Program-made: the position numbers and the translations under genes
Notes under the pieces: model-generated
What the model saw: the letters and a program-made list of their open reading frames with translations, nothing else
Told to the model about the DNA's origin: nothing
The model's database searches: none
Shown here: piece by piece, positions 16,308 through 24,387 of the stretch
Numbering within the stretch: position 1 is the stretch's first letter
Layout: every line of letters begins with the position of its first letter
Assembly (NCBI GenBank): GCA_013813715.1
Contig: JACCRF010000073.1
Coordinates: 1-46,750, forward strand
Direction of reading: 5' to 3'
DNA from: Gemmatimonadaceae bacterium
GTDB lineage: Bacteria; Gemmatimonadota; Gemmatimonadetes; Gemmatimonadales; Gemmatimonadaceae
DNA length: 46,750 nt

Positions 16308-17501
16308 ATGACCCCAAGAGAAAGGATGACGGCGATCTGGCGCCGGCATCGGCTGAAGCTGATGGGCGGTGGCCTCCTCGCCTGGGTTCTCTTCATCTCA
16401 GCCATGTATCTGGACATCAAGCGGGATCAGCGAGCAGGCCCGGCCGGTGCGGAGGAGCTGCTTGAGATCGGCGCGCTTCCAGTCACATGAAACCTCTCCA
16501 TCCCGATCGCCTGTAGGGCGATGACTCAGGACGGAAGGGAGATCGACATGACGCGCGGCATGGATGAGTCGGGTCTTGGCATGCCCGGCATGACCATGGC
16601 TTCCATGAGCATGCCCGGAATGCCCACCGGAAGCCTGGCCACCGACACGGCGAAGGCGCAGCCGACCGTGCCTCAGGTTGCGCAGTTCGTGCGCTACAGC
16701 GGCTGGCCGGAGTTGAAGGAAGCGCTGATGTCCGGCCGGCTGAAGGTAGCGATGATGCTCGCTCCTATGGTCATGGACCTTGCTGACAAGGGCGTGCCGG
16801 TGCGGATCGTCGCGCTCGGACACCGCTCCGGCGCAGTAATAATGGTAAACAAGGATTCGCCGGCGCGGGACTTCGGCGACCTCAGGGGAAAGAGAATCGC
16901 GATTCCCAGCCGGTTTGCGGTGGATCATATCTTCGTTCGGCGACTGATGCGGGAGCACGGTCTGGGAGATAGGGATCTCACGATGGTCGAGATCGCTCCG
17001 CCCGACATGCCGGCCGCATTGCTGGCCGGCGCGGTGGACGCGTATGCGACTGGCGAACCTTACGGCGCCAAGTCGGAGATGGCAGGGTATGGACGGGTGC
17101 TGTACATGACCCGCGATGTGTGGCCGAAGTACATATGCTGCGTTCTCACGGTGCGGGAAGAGTTGATCAAGTCCGATCCCGAGCTCGTGCAGAACCTCGT
17201 GAATCACGTGATGTCAGCAGGCCAATGGCTGGACAGCGATCCGAAGCACCGCACTATCGCCGCCAGAATCGCCTCCGAACGCTCGATCTTCAACCAGGCC
17301 TTCGAGCTCATCAATTGGGTCATGGAGCGGCCGGCCGACCGTGTCACATATGGCGATCTGCGCCTGATTCGCACCGAGTTCGACGAGATGATGCGTCTGG
17401 CCATGAATGCCAAAATCATCAACCATCCCATCCCTTATGAGACCTACGTTGATGAATCCTTCATGCGGCGTTTCCGGCCGGTGAGTATCAGTATTCAGTG
17501 A
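16308..17501 (+). CDS. ABC transporter substrate-binding protein with in-frame TGA (possible selenocysteine)
   Basis: One reading frame runs from the ATG at 16308 to 17501, interrupted by TGA at 16488-16490 (codon 61). Residues 20-35 are a membrane anchor (GGLLAWVLFISAMYLDI). LLEIGALPVT leads to the TGA, then NLSIPIAC and the binding-protein body: YSGWPELKEALMSGRLKVAM, MVMDLADKGVPVRIVALGHR, GKRIAIPSRFAVDHIF, PDMPAALLAGAVDAYATGEP, NmtA/SsuA/NrtA class. The anchor and body are in the same phase, so they are one gene. Relatives, as I recall them, read LPVTC(H/N)L, with Cys at the TGA position. A hairpin follows the TGA (16506-16522). Options: Sec codon, nonsense mutation, or base error; a fragment starting at ATG 16521 would lack any export signal. 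Residues 92-105 carry six Met. The permease overlaps the stop. Confidence 0.75.
16506..16522 (+). promoter_or_regulatory. hairpin just after in-frame TGA, SECIS-like candidate
   Basis: ATCGCC (16506-16511), loop TGTAG (16512-16516) and GGCGAT (16517-16522) form a perfect 6-bp stem. The stem begins 15 nt after the TGA at 16488-16490 and the loop has G at its second position. A possible outer stem pairs TCTCC (16495-16499) with GGAGA (16538-16542). Bacterial SECIS elements are hairpins placed immediately downstream of the UGA with a G early in the apical loop, so placement is compatible. Short hairpins are common in GC-rich DNA, so this is suggestive only. Confidence 0.3.
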
Positions 17502-18247
17502 AACCGCTTCGCTATCTTCCCGCGCTTGGAATTATTGCCGTCATCATCGCCCTCTGGTGGGTAACGGCGCTCGGGAGCCTGATCTTTCCTACGCCCCTCG
17601 CGGTGGTGAAAGCGATCGCGGAGCTGGCCCGCGAAGGCACTTTGCTTCAGCACGTCTACGCATCGCTCTATCGTGTGACGATCGGCTACCTCGGGGCGCT
17701 CGCCCTCGCCATTCCGCTTGGCAGCCTCATGGGCTGGTTCCCGCGCTGGTTTGGCGCGGTGAACCCGGTCGTTCAAATCCTCCGCCCGATATCTCCGATC
17801 GCCTGGATTCCCCTGGCGATTCTCTGGTTCGGAGTGGGGGACGCGTCGCCGACGTTTCTGATCTTTCTGGCGACATTTTTCCCGGTTGTCGTCGCCACGG
17901 CTTCCGGCGTCCACTTAGTGGAGCAGCAATATGTCCGCGCCGCACGGAACTTCGGGGTGAACGGATTCAAGCTCTATCAACGCGTGATTTTCCCGGCCGC
18001 GCTGCCGAACATCATCACCGGCATGCGGGTCGGCCTCGGTGTGGCGTGGCTCGTAGTGGTGGCCGCGGAAATGGTGGCAATCAACTCCGGACTCGGCTAT
18101 CTCATCATCGACGCGCGCAACGCAGGTTCCCGCTATGACCTGGTGGTGGCGGGGATGGTAATCATCGGAATCATTGGCTTTGGCCTGGATGCTGTAATGC
18201 GAAGACTGGAAAGTCTTGAAGAAGTTCGGTGGCGCTATGGCACCTGA
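17498..18247 (+). CDS. ABC transporter permease (nitrate/sulfonate/taurine class)
   Basis: The product is 249 aa with six membrane segments. The EAA-type cytoplasmic loop is EQQYVRAARNFGVNGFKLYQ followed by VIFPAALPNIITGMRVGLG, where the coupling helix meets the ATPase. FPTPLAVVKAI near residue 30 is typical of SsuC/TauC/NrtB. The start is GTG at 17498, overlapping the TGA of the substrate-binding protein gene (GTGA), and the ATPase start lies inside its 3' end, so the three form one operon. It forms the inner-membrane channel of the importer. Substrate is not predictable: the class imports sulfonates, nitrate, bicarbonate, thiamine precursors and others. Confidence 0.92.
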   Translation: MKPLRYLPALGIIAVIIALWWVTALGSLIFPTPLAVVKAIAELAREGTLLQHVYASLYRVTIGYLGALALAIPLGSLMGWFPRWFGAVNPVVQILRPISPIAWIPLAILWFGVGDASPTFLIFLATFFPVVVATASGVHLVEQQYVRAARNFGVNGFKLYQRVIFPAALPNIITGMRVGLGVAWLVVVAAEMVAINSGLGYLIIDARNAGSRYDLVVAGMVIIGIIGFGLDAVMRRLESLEEVRWRYGT

Positions 18248-19067
18248 TGCCAAGATCACCGTCCGCAATGTCTCCAAGACATTCCGCACCGGACGGGGCG
18301 GTGTCCAAGCGCTCGAGGGAATCGACTTTCAGGTTGGCGAGGGCGAGTTCGTCGCTCTGGTGGGACCCTCCGGCTGCGGCAAGTCGACCCTGCTCAATAT
18401 GCTTGCCGGGTTCGATCGGCCTGACACGGGCGAGGCGCTCGTAGACGGTCGTCCGGTACTGGCGCCCAGCCGTAAGGGCGTTCTCATCACGCAGCGAGGG
18501 TCGGTATTCCCCTGGATGAACGTGCAGCGGAATCTGGGGTTCGGAGTGAACGGGATGCCCGAGGCCGAGCAGGAAAGTCTGACCCGGCACTACATCGAGC
18601 TCGTCGGCCTGCAGGGGTTCGAGCAGGCCTTCCCGCACGAACTCTCGGGCGGCATGCTGCAACGAGTGGAAGTCGCCCGCGCCTTGATGGCGAAGCCCGA
18701 CGTGTTGTACATGGACGAGCCGTTCGCTGCCCTGGACGCGCTGACGCGACTCCGGATGCGAGAGGAACTGATACGCATTCTCGAGCGCGAGCGTCATACG
18801 TGCATTCTCGTCACCCACGACGTCGAGGAAGCTCTGCACCTTGCCGATCGAATCCTTGTTATTTCCACCAGACCCGGCCGCATCCAGCGCACCGTCGAGG
18901 TTGACGTTCCACACCCCCGCCGCTTGTCGAGTATTCGTCTCGTCGCGCTGAGGGAAATGGTCCTGTCAGAGCTGGGCGTCACGCAGGGTGAAGACCGGAC
19001 GGCGCGGCCGGCGGTGGCGGGCACCGGGGTGCAGAAATTGACGGCAGGGTGGGCGAGCGATAACTGA
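18237..19067 (+). CDS. ABC transporter ATP-binding protein (nitrate/sulfonate/taurine class)
   Basis: The product is 276 aa from the ATG at 18237, which overlaps the permease by 11 bp; a TTG at 18216 is a less likely alternative. Walker A is LVGPSGCGKSTLLNML, Q-loop LITQRGSVFPWMNV, signature LSGGMLQRVEVARAL, Walker B VLYMDEPFAALDALTR and H-loop CILVTHDVEEAL. Length and style match SsuB/TauB/NrtD. The last 60 residues (VEVDVPHPRRLSSIRLVALR) are the usual tail. No regulatory domain is fused. It energises the importer with the preceding permease and binding protein. Confidence 0.93.
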   Translation: MAPDAKITVRNVSKTFRTGRGGVQALEGIDFQVGEGEFVALVGPSGCGKSTLLNMLAGFDRPDTGEALVDGRPVLAPSRKGVLITQRGSVFPWMNVQRNLGFGVNGMPEAEQESLTRHYIELVGLQGFEQAFPHELSGGMLQRVEVARALMAKPDVLYMDEPFAALDALTRLRMREELIRILERERHTCILVTHDVEEALHLADRILVISTRPGRIQRTVEVDVPHPRRLSSIRLVALREMVLSELGVTQGEDRTARPAVAGTGVQKLTAGWASDN

Positions 19068-19128
19068 GACCGAGAGATAATCGAGCCGGCAGCGCCCCAT
19101 CGAGCGGGCCGCCGGAAGCCTGGTGGTT

Positions 19129-19671
19129 CTAAGTTCCGTAGTCCATAGCTGGAAGCGCCCGGAAGGTGAGTTTCGCCGCGAGCACGCCTCCGAGAAATCC
19201 GCCAAGGTGACCCTGCCAGCTGATTCCGGCCTGGCCCGGCATCACGCCGACCACCATGCCGCCCCACAGGACCACAACCAGCAGGCTCAGCAGAATGCTG
19301 CCGGCGCTCCGTACGTACCATCCACTGAGGATCAGAAAGCCGAGGTAGCCGAAGATCACACCGCTCGCCCCGACATGCACCGAGTCCGCAGCCCCGAGTA
19401 GCCAAGCCATCATCCCCGATGCGATCATGGCGGCCAATGTCACTGGAATGAAATGTCTGGCATCGCGAAGCATCACGAGCCACCCGAGGACCAGAAACGG
19501 GATGCTGTTGGCGATGAGGTGGGCTAATCCTCCATGCAGGAACGGCGCGAACAAGATGCCGCGCAATCCGATCGTCGTGCGCGGGATGATGCCCAGCGAC
19601 AGCAGTGCGCCACCCGACAACCAGGTGGCGATGAACACGAGCCACACGATACCAAGCGTACCGCCCAGCAC
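19129..19671 (-). CDS. Rhomboid-family intramembrane serine protease
   Basis: The product is 180 aa with six membrane segments. The catalytic Ser103 is in GASGVIFGYLGFL and the catalytic His155 in WQGHLGGFLGGVLA. HLIANSIPFLVLG at 51-63 carries the conserved oxyanion-side His and Asn. All diagnostic positions are present, so it should be active. The start is uncertain: GTG at 19671 is the only usual start, yet the open frame extends upstream without a start through a run of eight G (minus strand), where an indel could have hidden the real start. It converges with the ABC ATPase gene. Substrate unknown. Confidence 0.88.
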   Translation of the reverse strand: MLGGTLGIVWLVFIATWLSGGALLSLGIIPRTTIGLRGILFAPFLHGGLAHLIANSIPFLVLGWLVMLRDARHFIPVTLAAMIASGMMAWLLGAADSVHVGASGVIFGYLGFLILSGWYVRSAGSILLSLLVVVLWGGMVVGVMPGQAGISWQGHLGGFLGGVLAAKLTFRALPAMDYGT

Positions 19672-20072
19672 CTTCGCCTGCGCCGCCAGCGAACCCGTCG
19701 GGTTCCTCGTTTCACTATTCGCCAGCAGACCCCCCCCACCAATCGCGTCCGCAACTCCCTTTTCCGTGACTCGCTATCAATAACCTACGTGCGAACAGGC
19801 GCATTCTGTTTCGCGCGCCGCTGGCGTGCAGGCCGAACCGAAGCAATCTTGCCTTCGTGCAACCTTGACAAGTGATGAGAACCGACGACGAAGAGGCCGC
19901 CTCGGCTAAAAAAGGCACTCGCGGATCACGATGTCGTGATCGTCGACGACTTCTACCTCGTCTTACTCGTATTCGCGACCGACGGGACGCACATTGTGGG
20001 CCTTCATGATCGCTTTCCGACGGTGGGCATCCCTCTCTTTGCCATCGAGGACTATAGCGGGCTTTGGGCGTT
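19672..20072. other. Intergenic stretch with a possible gene remnant
   Basis: No firm gene lies here. On the plus strand an open frame to 20142 reads ALADHDVVIVDDFYLVLLVF and LHDRFPTVGIPLFAIEDYSG, with protein-like composition but no good start (first GTG at 19936), and it runs antisense into the nitrilase 3' end. An ATG about 60 bp upstream opens MRTDDEEAASAKKG in another phase, so a frameshifted remnant is possible. No family recognised. Confidence 0.25.
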
Positions 20073-21023
20073 TCACCCAGGCGAGGAGCGTTCCCGGCGC
20101 GGGGTGACAATCGCTTCAAAGGAAAAGCAGTCCGGACGGTGATAGTGTCCTCCGACGTCGAGAGTCATCGACTCTTCGCGAACGCGGCCGAGATCGAGAT
20201 CCGCCACGATAACCGCGGGTGCATCGAAACATGGAGGGACGACATAAGAGCCGTCCGGTCCGATGATCGCGCTTCCCCCCCGGAGAAGCCATTGCTTCGG
20301 GTCGGGTACATCCGTCCTGAGCTCGAGCTCGGCAGGAAGCCCGGTTGCACGCATCAGTGCTCCCGCAGCAACCACGAAACACCGGCCCTCGAACGCGTAA
20401 TGGCGGCACGCTACCTGGTGCATTTCCTTCACCATCGGCCACACCGCCACGTGAATGTCTTCTCCCGATTCATGCAGAGTCTGCCGAGCGAGGGGCATCC
20501 AGTGCTCCCAGCAGACGAGACCGCCGACGCGACCAACTGGGGTTGAAACGGCGCGCAGTCCCACAGCATCACCAGACCCCCAGACCAGTCGCTCGGTGTA
20601 CGTCGGGACCAGTTTGCGATGGTGGTTGAGAAGGGTGCCGTCGTGCCCGTACGTGAGGAGAGAGTTGTAGAGTGTTCCCCGGCCGGGTCCTTCACTGACC
20701 TTTTCTACGACTCCCACCACGATCGTGACACCGAGATCGGCTGCGGTCTCCGCCAGGAACATGCCGGCCTCACCCTGGACGTCGACACTTTCTGCTGCCA
20801 TTCGGCCAAAGACAGCCTTCGTGGGAGCGTGATCCCACAGCGCCGCGTCGCGGCACCAGTCCAGCCAGGCGGGATACCCTGGAAGCCACGTCTCCGGGAA
20901 GACGACCAGGAGAGCGCCGGCCGCCGCAGCTTCACTCGCGAGCTTCCTTGTCGACCAGAGGCCGTCGGCGAGCGTGGGAGCGATCTCTGCCTGAACGACC
21001 GCGACACGAACGGTGGGTGGCAT
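20073..21023 (-). CDS. Nitrilase-superfamily hydrolase
   Basis: The product is 316 aa from the ATG at 21023; the frame is open further upstream but overlaps the response-regulator gene. The catalytic triad is clear: Glu44 in VFPETWLPGYPAWLDW, Lys137 in NHHRKLVPTYTERLVWG and Cys171 in GLVCWEHWMPLAR. The motifs CWEHWMPL and FPETWLPGYP are those of true nitrilases/cyanide hydratases (branch 1) rather than amidases or N-carbamoyl hydrolases. It would convert a nitrile to the acid and ammonia, in the cytoplasm. It follows the sigma-54 response-regulator gene by 44 bp on the same strand, suggesting co-transcription with, and perhaps control by, that two-component system. Confidence 0.9.
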   Translation of the reverse strand: MPPTVRVAVVQAEIAPTLADGLWSTRKLASEAAAAGALLVVFPETWLPGYPAWLDWCRDAALWDHAPTKAVFGRMAAESVDVQGEAGMFLAETAADLGVTIVVGVVEKVSEGPGRGTLYNSLLTYGHDGTLLNHHRKLVPTYTERLVWGSGDAVGLRAVSTPVGRVGGLVCWEHWMPLARQTLHESGEDIHVAVWPMVKEMHQVACRHYAFEGRCFVVAAGALMRATGLPAELELRTDVPDPKQWLLRGGSAIIGPDGSYVVPPCFDAPAVIVADLDLGRVREESMTLDVGGHYHRPDCFSFEAIVTPRRERSSPG

Positions 21024-21067
21024 GAGCTGGGAGGATTCGGGTGGTGTCAGGCCAACGTTGCGTTCTG

Positions 21068-22459
21068 CTACGTGCCCTTGGCGTGGTCGCCCGGTATCGT
21101 GGCTGGTTTCACGGTCCGATCCGCCAGTCCGTAGAACTTCAGCTTGCGCCACAGAGTCGTGCGCCCCATCCCGAGCATCTCGGCCGCGCGCGTAACCGCT
21201 CCTTCCGTTTCACTGAGGGCAGCCTCGATCGAAGCTCGTTCTTCTGCCTCCGGCGAGCTCGCCCGGTAACGGCGGCTCGATTCGTCACCTTCGACGGCGC
21301 GGCGAACTTCGGGCGGAAGATGCTGCGCCTCGATTCGCCCAAAGCCGGCGTGAATCGCCGCACTTTCAATCGCCGCGAAGAGCTGGCGCACGTTGCCCGG
21401 CCAGGCGTATGCTCTCAGAACACGCATCGCGAACGTGGAGCAGGAGAGGGAGTCGCGTCCAGGCGCCTGCCCCCGGATGCGACTCAATGCGTCGGTCACG
21501 AGGAGCGGAATGTCACCGTCTCTCTCCCTCAGCGGCGGCAAGCCGAGCGGGAACACCGCGAGCCTGTAAAGCAGGTCATCTCGAAACCGGCCCGCCCTCA
21601 CATCCGCATGCAGATCGCGACTCGTCGCCGCTACCACACGGACGTCGATCCTGATGGAGCGGGTATCCCCGACGCGCGTGACTTCACGTTCCTGGATCAC
21701 TCGCAGAAGCCGCTGTTGCACGGCGAGACTTACATCGCCGATCTCGTCCAGAAAAAGCGTCCCGCCGGATGCCGCTTCGAACAGTCCAACCCGATCGCGC
21801 AGCGCGCCAGTAAACGCGCCGCGTAGATGGCCGAACAACTCACTCTCCAGCACGCCGTCGGAGAGTGAGGCACAGTTGACCGCGACGTATGGCGCGGTTC
21901 GCCGGGGCGACAATCGGTGCACCGCGCGCGCGAGCAACTCCTTGCCCGTTCCGGTCTCGCCCGTAATGAGTACGGTTGCTTCGGTTGGCGCTACTTTCTC
22001 GAGCGCCTCGAACACCTCGCGCATCGCCCGCGAGCGCCCGATCATCCCGCCTGGCTTCAGCAGTTTGGGCGCGGACGGGCGGCCATCGAGGAGATCGCGG
22101 ACCCGCCTTTCCAACAGGTCCGGCTCCACCGGCTTGGTGAGAAAATCATCTGCCCCGAGGTGCACGGCACGCACAGCCGCGTCGATCGTCCCGAACCCGC
22201 TGATCATCAGCACCGGAGTTTCGTTTCCCCGCAATCGGAGAACTTCGATCAGGCGGAGGCCGTCCATGTCAGGCATTCTCAGATCGAGGATCATCAGATC
22301 GTATTCAGCCTGATGGAGCCTCGCCATCGCGTCTCCGCTGTCGACTGCCGTGTCCACCGTGTACCCGGATGCCCGCAGCAACGCCGCAGTCGTGACTCTG
22401 AACGCGCGATCGTCATCGACGATCAGCAGCCGGGCAGCCGGATTCGCACGCGTCGTCAT
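21068..22459 (-). CDS. Sigma-54-dependent response regulator (NtrC/AtoC type)
   Basis: The product is 463 aa with three domains. Residues 10-125: receiver, phosphoacceptor Asp59 in LMILDLRMPDMDG and Lys109 in DDFLTKPVEPD. Residues 138-375: AAA+ domain with Walker A GETGTGKELLARAVH at 167-181, the sigma-54 contact loop GAFTGA at 214-219 and Walker B TLFLDEIGDV. C-terminus: Fis-type helix-turn-helix (TRAAEMLGMGRTTLWRKLKF). It would activate sigma-54 promoters when phosphorylated. Its ATG overlaps the kinase gene stop by 4 bp (ATGA), pairing the two. I saw no clear -24/-12 promoter nearby; the nitrilase downstream is one candidate target. Confidence 0.95.
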   Translation of the reverse strand: MTTRANPAARLLIVDDDRAFRVTTAALLRASGYTVDTAVDSGDAMARLHQAEYDLMILDLRMPDMDGLRLIEVLRLRGNETPVLMISGFGTIDAAVRAVHLGADDFLTKPVEPDLLERRVRDLLDGRPSAPKLLKPGGMIGRSRAMREVFEALEKVAPTEATVLITGETGTGKELLARAVHRLSPRRTAPYVAVNCASLSDGVLESELFGHLRGAFTGALRDRVGLFEAASGGTLFLDEIGDVSLAVQQRLLRVIQEREVTRVGDTRSIRIDVRVVAATSRDLHADVRAGRFRDDLLYRLAVFPLGLPPLRERDGDIPLLVTDALSRIRGQAPGRDSLSCSTFAMRVLRAYAWPGNVRQLFAAIESAAIHAGFGRIEAQHLPPEVRRAVEGDESSRRYRASSPEAEERASIEAALSETEGAVTRAAEMLGMGRTTLWRKLKFYGLADRTVKPATIPGDHAKGT

Positions 22460-24285
22460 GTGTGCACGAGCCGCAAGTTGCTTTCCACTCCGCTGCCGGA
22501 CAAACCGCTGGTTACGGCCGGAAGGACGACTTGAAAGCACGCCCCGGCTGAATCGGTGCGATTTTCCACCCCGAGCTCGCCACCAGCCGTGCGAACGAGA
22601 CCCTCCGCCACGAACAATCCCAGACCGACGCCGTGAACGGCGCTTTTCGTCGTGAAGAACGGATCAAAGACCTTGGGTAACACCTCGCTTGGAATTCCCG
22701 GTCCGGTGTCGAGAACCTCGATGCGGACGTTCGCGCCCGCGCGCGACACCCGAATGTCGATTCGAGGTGTTGAAGCGCGCGGTGTCCCGGAGGTACGAGA
22801 ACCCATCGCCTCTCGCGCGTTCTGTACGAGACTTAGGAGGACTTGCTTTAGGGCGTCGGGCGCGATCGCTGCCTCCGCATCCGGCTCTCCTTCGACCTCC
22901 ACGTGCAGCACCGAGCGGGGAACGCCAACGGACGACAACGTGGCGACTTCCCGCGCCACTAGCACCGCGTCGCAGCGCGTGATGGCTTCGTCGCGAGGAC
23001 GGTTGGCATCCAGCACCTGCTCCGCGAGACTATGCATGCGCAACAGTTCATTGATGGCGAGGTCGGCGAACTCGCGCGCCTCGGGGTCGGCCGCAACCCG
23101 CCGGCGTACCAGTTCAAGACAGTTGCGCACGTTGGCAACGGGGTTGCGGATTTCGTGAGCCAGTTGAACCACGAGCCGGCCCGTCGCCGCCAGGCGCTCG
23201 CGCTGCAGGAGGTCACTCTGAAGCGAGCGTAGGCGCGTGGCGGCGTCCCCGAGTGCCTTGTTCGCGCTCCGAAGCTCTTCCAGCCTGCTGGCCAAGGCTC
23301 GCCGCATATCGCCGAAGGTTTCGGCGACGCGCGCCACTTCTCGAATTCGGGACTGTGGAAGAGGCGCGTCAAAAGTGCCCGCCGTCATCGCGGACGCCGC
23401 TTCGGCAAGTTGTGCAACCGGTCTTGCGACCCGCCTGGCGATCGCCGCTCCCAGAATGAGTGCAAGAATCAGTGCGACCGCCGCGCTCGTTATCGCCACG
23501 CGCCGGAGCCGCGGAAGCATCGCCAGCTCCGCATCGAGAGTACGCGCGAAGATCACCGTTCCGGCTCCCTCAAGGTCGAGGGTTGCGGCGAGCAGCCGGT
23601 TACCCTCGGCCTCGACATAGCTGGCGTCGGGTCCAACTGCTCCAGCGCGCAGTGCCTGAAGTACGGGGAACGCCTGCCCAGCGCCAATGGTCGTGGCCGC
23701 GATCGAGTGGTCGTCACGGGCCACCACGATCACACCCGTTCGCGCCAGGCCCGACAGGGCGCCCACGCTCTGGTTATCGACCGGGGCCGCGAAGCCCGCC
23801 GCGCCGACCCAGCGTCCACCTTGCTCCACCGGCGCGAGTGCGATCTGCCATACACCGTTTCCATCGCTGCCGAAGACGACAGGCATCTCACCGGCGTGCG
23901 TCCGCGCCACCAGATCGGCGCTGACAGCGGGGCCGCTGAAGCTCACTCCCGAGTAGCCGATCACCACCGGTATCCCGCGGCTCAGCGATCGCGCCGGTTC
24001 AATCACGCGCGCTACGCCGAGGGTATCGCGCGCCGCCAACGCAGCCGCGAGACCAGGCTCGTGCGCAAACTCCTTCGCATACATCATCATCGCGTCGGCC
24101 TTCGTGGCCGAGTGGTCCTTGAATACGCCGGCCGCCATCCGCAAATCGTCGCGCGCCCGCGACTCGATTGCCGCGCCGAGACTGGCATTCAGCGCGATCC
24201 CGGCGGGCACAATGCCAACAAGGATCGAAGCGGCAACGCCGGCGAGCAAGGCACGCTGAAGCGTCAATGTCCTTGGTTCGACCAT
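22456..24285 (-). CDS. Membrane sensor histidine kinase
   Basis: The product is 609 aa from the ATG at 24285. Residues 13-33: first membrane helix; 34-260: periplasmic sensor of dCache-like length; 263-283: second helix (ITSAAVALILALILGAAIAR); 284-335: HAMP; then coiled coil. His377 lies in LVVQLAHEIRNPVANVRNCL; the N, G1 and G2 boxes are LLSLVQNAREAMG, LDTGPGIP and GVGLGLFVAEGL. The frame opens further upstream to 24354, but that extension crosses the hairpin repeat at 24334-24362, so the shorter start is favoured. It pairs with the overlapping sigma-54 response regulator. The stimulus is unknown. Confidence 0.93.
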   Translation of the reverse strand: MVEPRTLTLQRALLAGVAASILVGIVPAGIALNASLGAAIESRARDDLRMAAGVFKDHSATKADAMMMYAKEFAHEPGLAAALAARDTLGVARVIEPARSLSRGIPVVIGYSGVSFSGPAVSADLVARTHAGEMPVVFGSDGNGVWQIALAPVEQGGRWVGAAGFAAPVDNQSVGALSGLARTGVIVVARDDHSIAATTIGAGQAFPVLQALRAGAVGPDASYVEAEGNRLLAATLDLEGAGTVIFARTLDAELAMLPRLRRVAITSAAVALILALILGAAIARRVARPVAQLAEAASAMTAGTFDAPLPQSRIREVARVAETFGDMRRALASRLEELRSANKALGDAATRLRSLQSDLLQRERLAATGRLVVQLAHEIRNPVANVRNCLELVRRRVAADPEAREFADLAINELLRMHSLAEQVLDANRPRDEAITRCDAVLVAREVATLSSVGVPRSVLHVEVEGEPDAEAAIAPDALKQVLLSLVQNAREAMGSRTSGTPRASTPRIDIRVSRAGANVRIEVLDTGPGIPSEVLPKVFDPFFTTKSAVHGVGLGLFVAEGLVRTAGGELGVENRTDSAGACFQVVLPAVTSGLSGSGVESNLRLVHT

Positions 24286-24333
24286 ATGTTGAGGTTCGAG
24301 ATGATTGATCCAGCTACCCGGTATCCGTTGGGC

Positions 24334-24362
24334 GTTATCCGTTGCAACGGGCAACGGATAAC
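24334..24362. repeat. 12-bp inverted repeat hairpin
   Basis: GTTATCCGTTGC (24334-24345), spacer AACGG, and GCAACGGATAAC (24351-24362) form a perfect 12-bp stem with a 5-nt loop. A partial third copy, GGTATCCGTTG, lies at 24320-24330. It sits between the beta-propeller gene end and the kinase start (both minus). It could attenuate read-through, but there is no T run on either side, so a standard intrinsic terminator is unlikely. A similar GGTATCCGTTGCC occurs near 13661, inside the broken antitoxin gene. Confidence 0.8.
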
Positions 24363-24387
24363 ACGCAACCGCTAACTGGCGCGGCAG

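Noticed and set aside
24286-24387. Intrinsic terminator at the 24334-24362 hairpin
   Set aside because: There is no run of T on either strand after the stem, so it was recorded as a repeat and not as a terminator.
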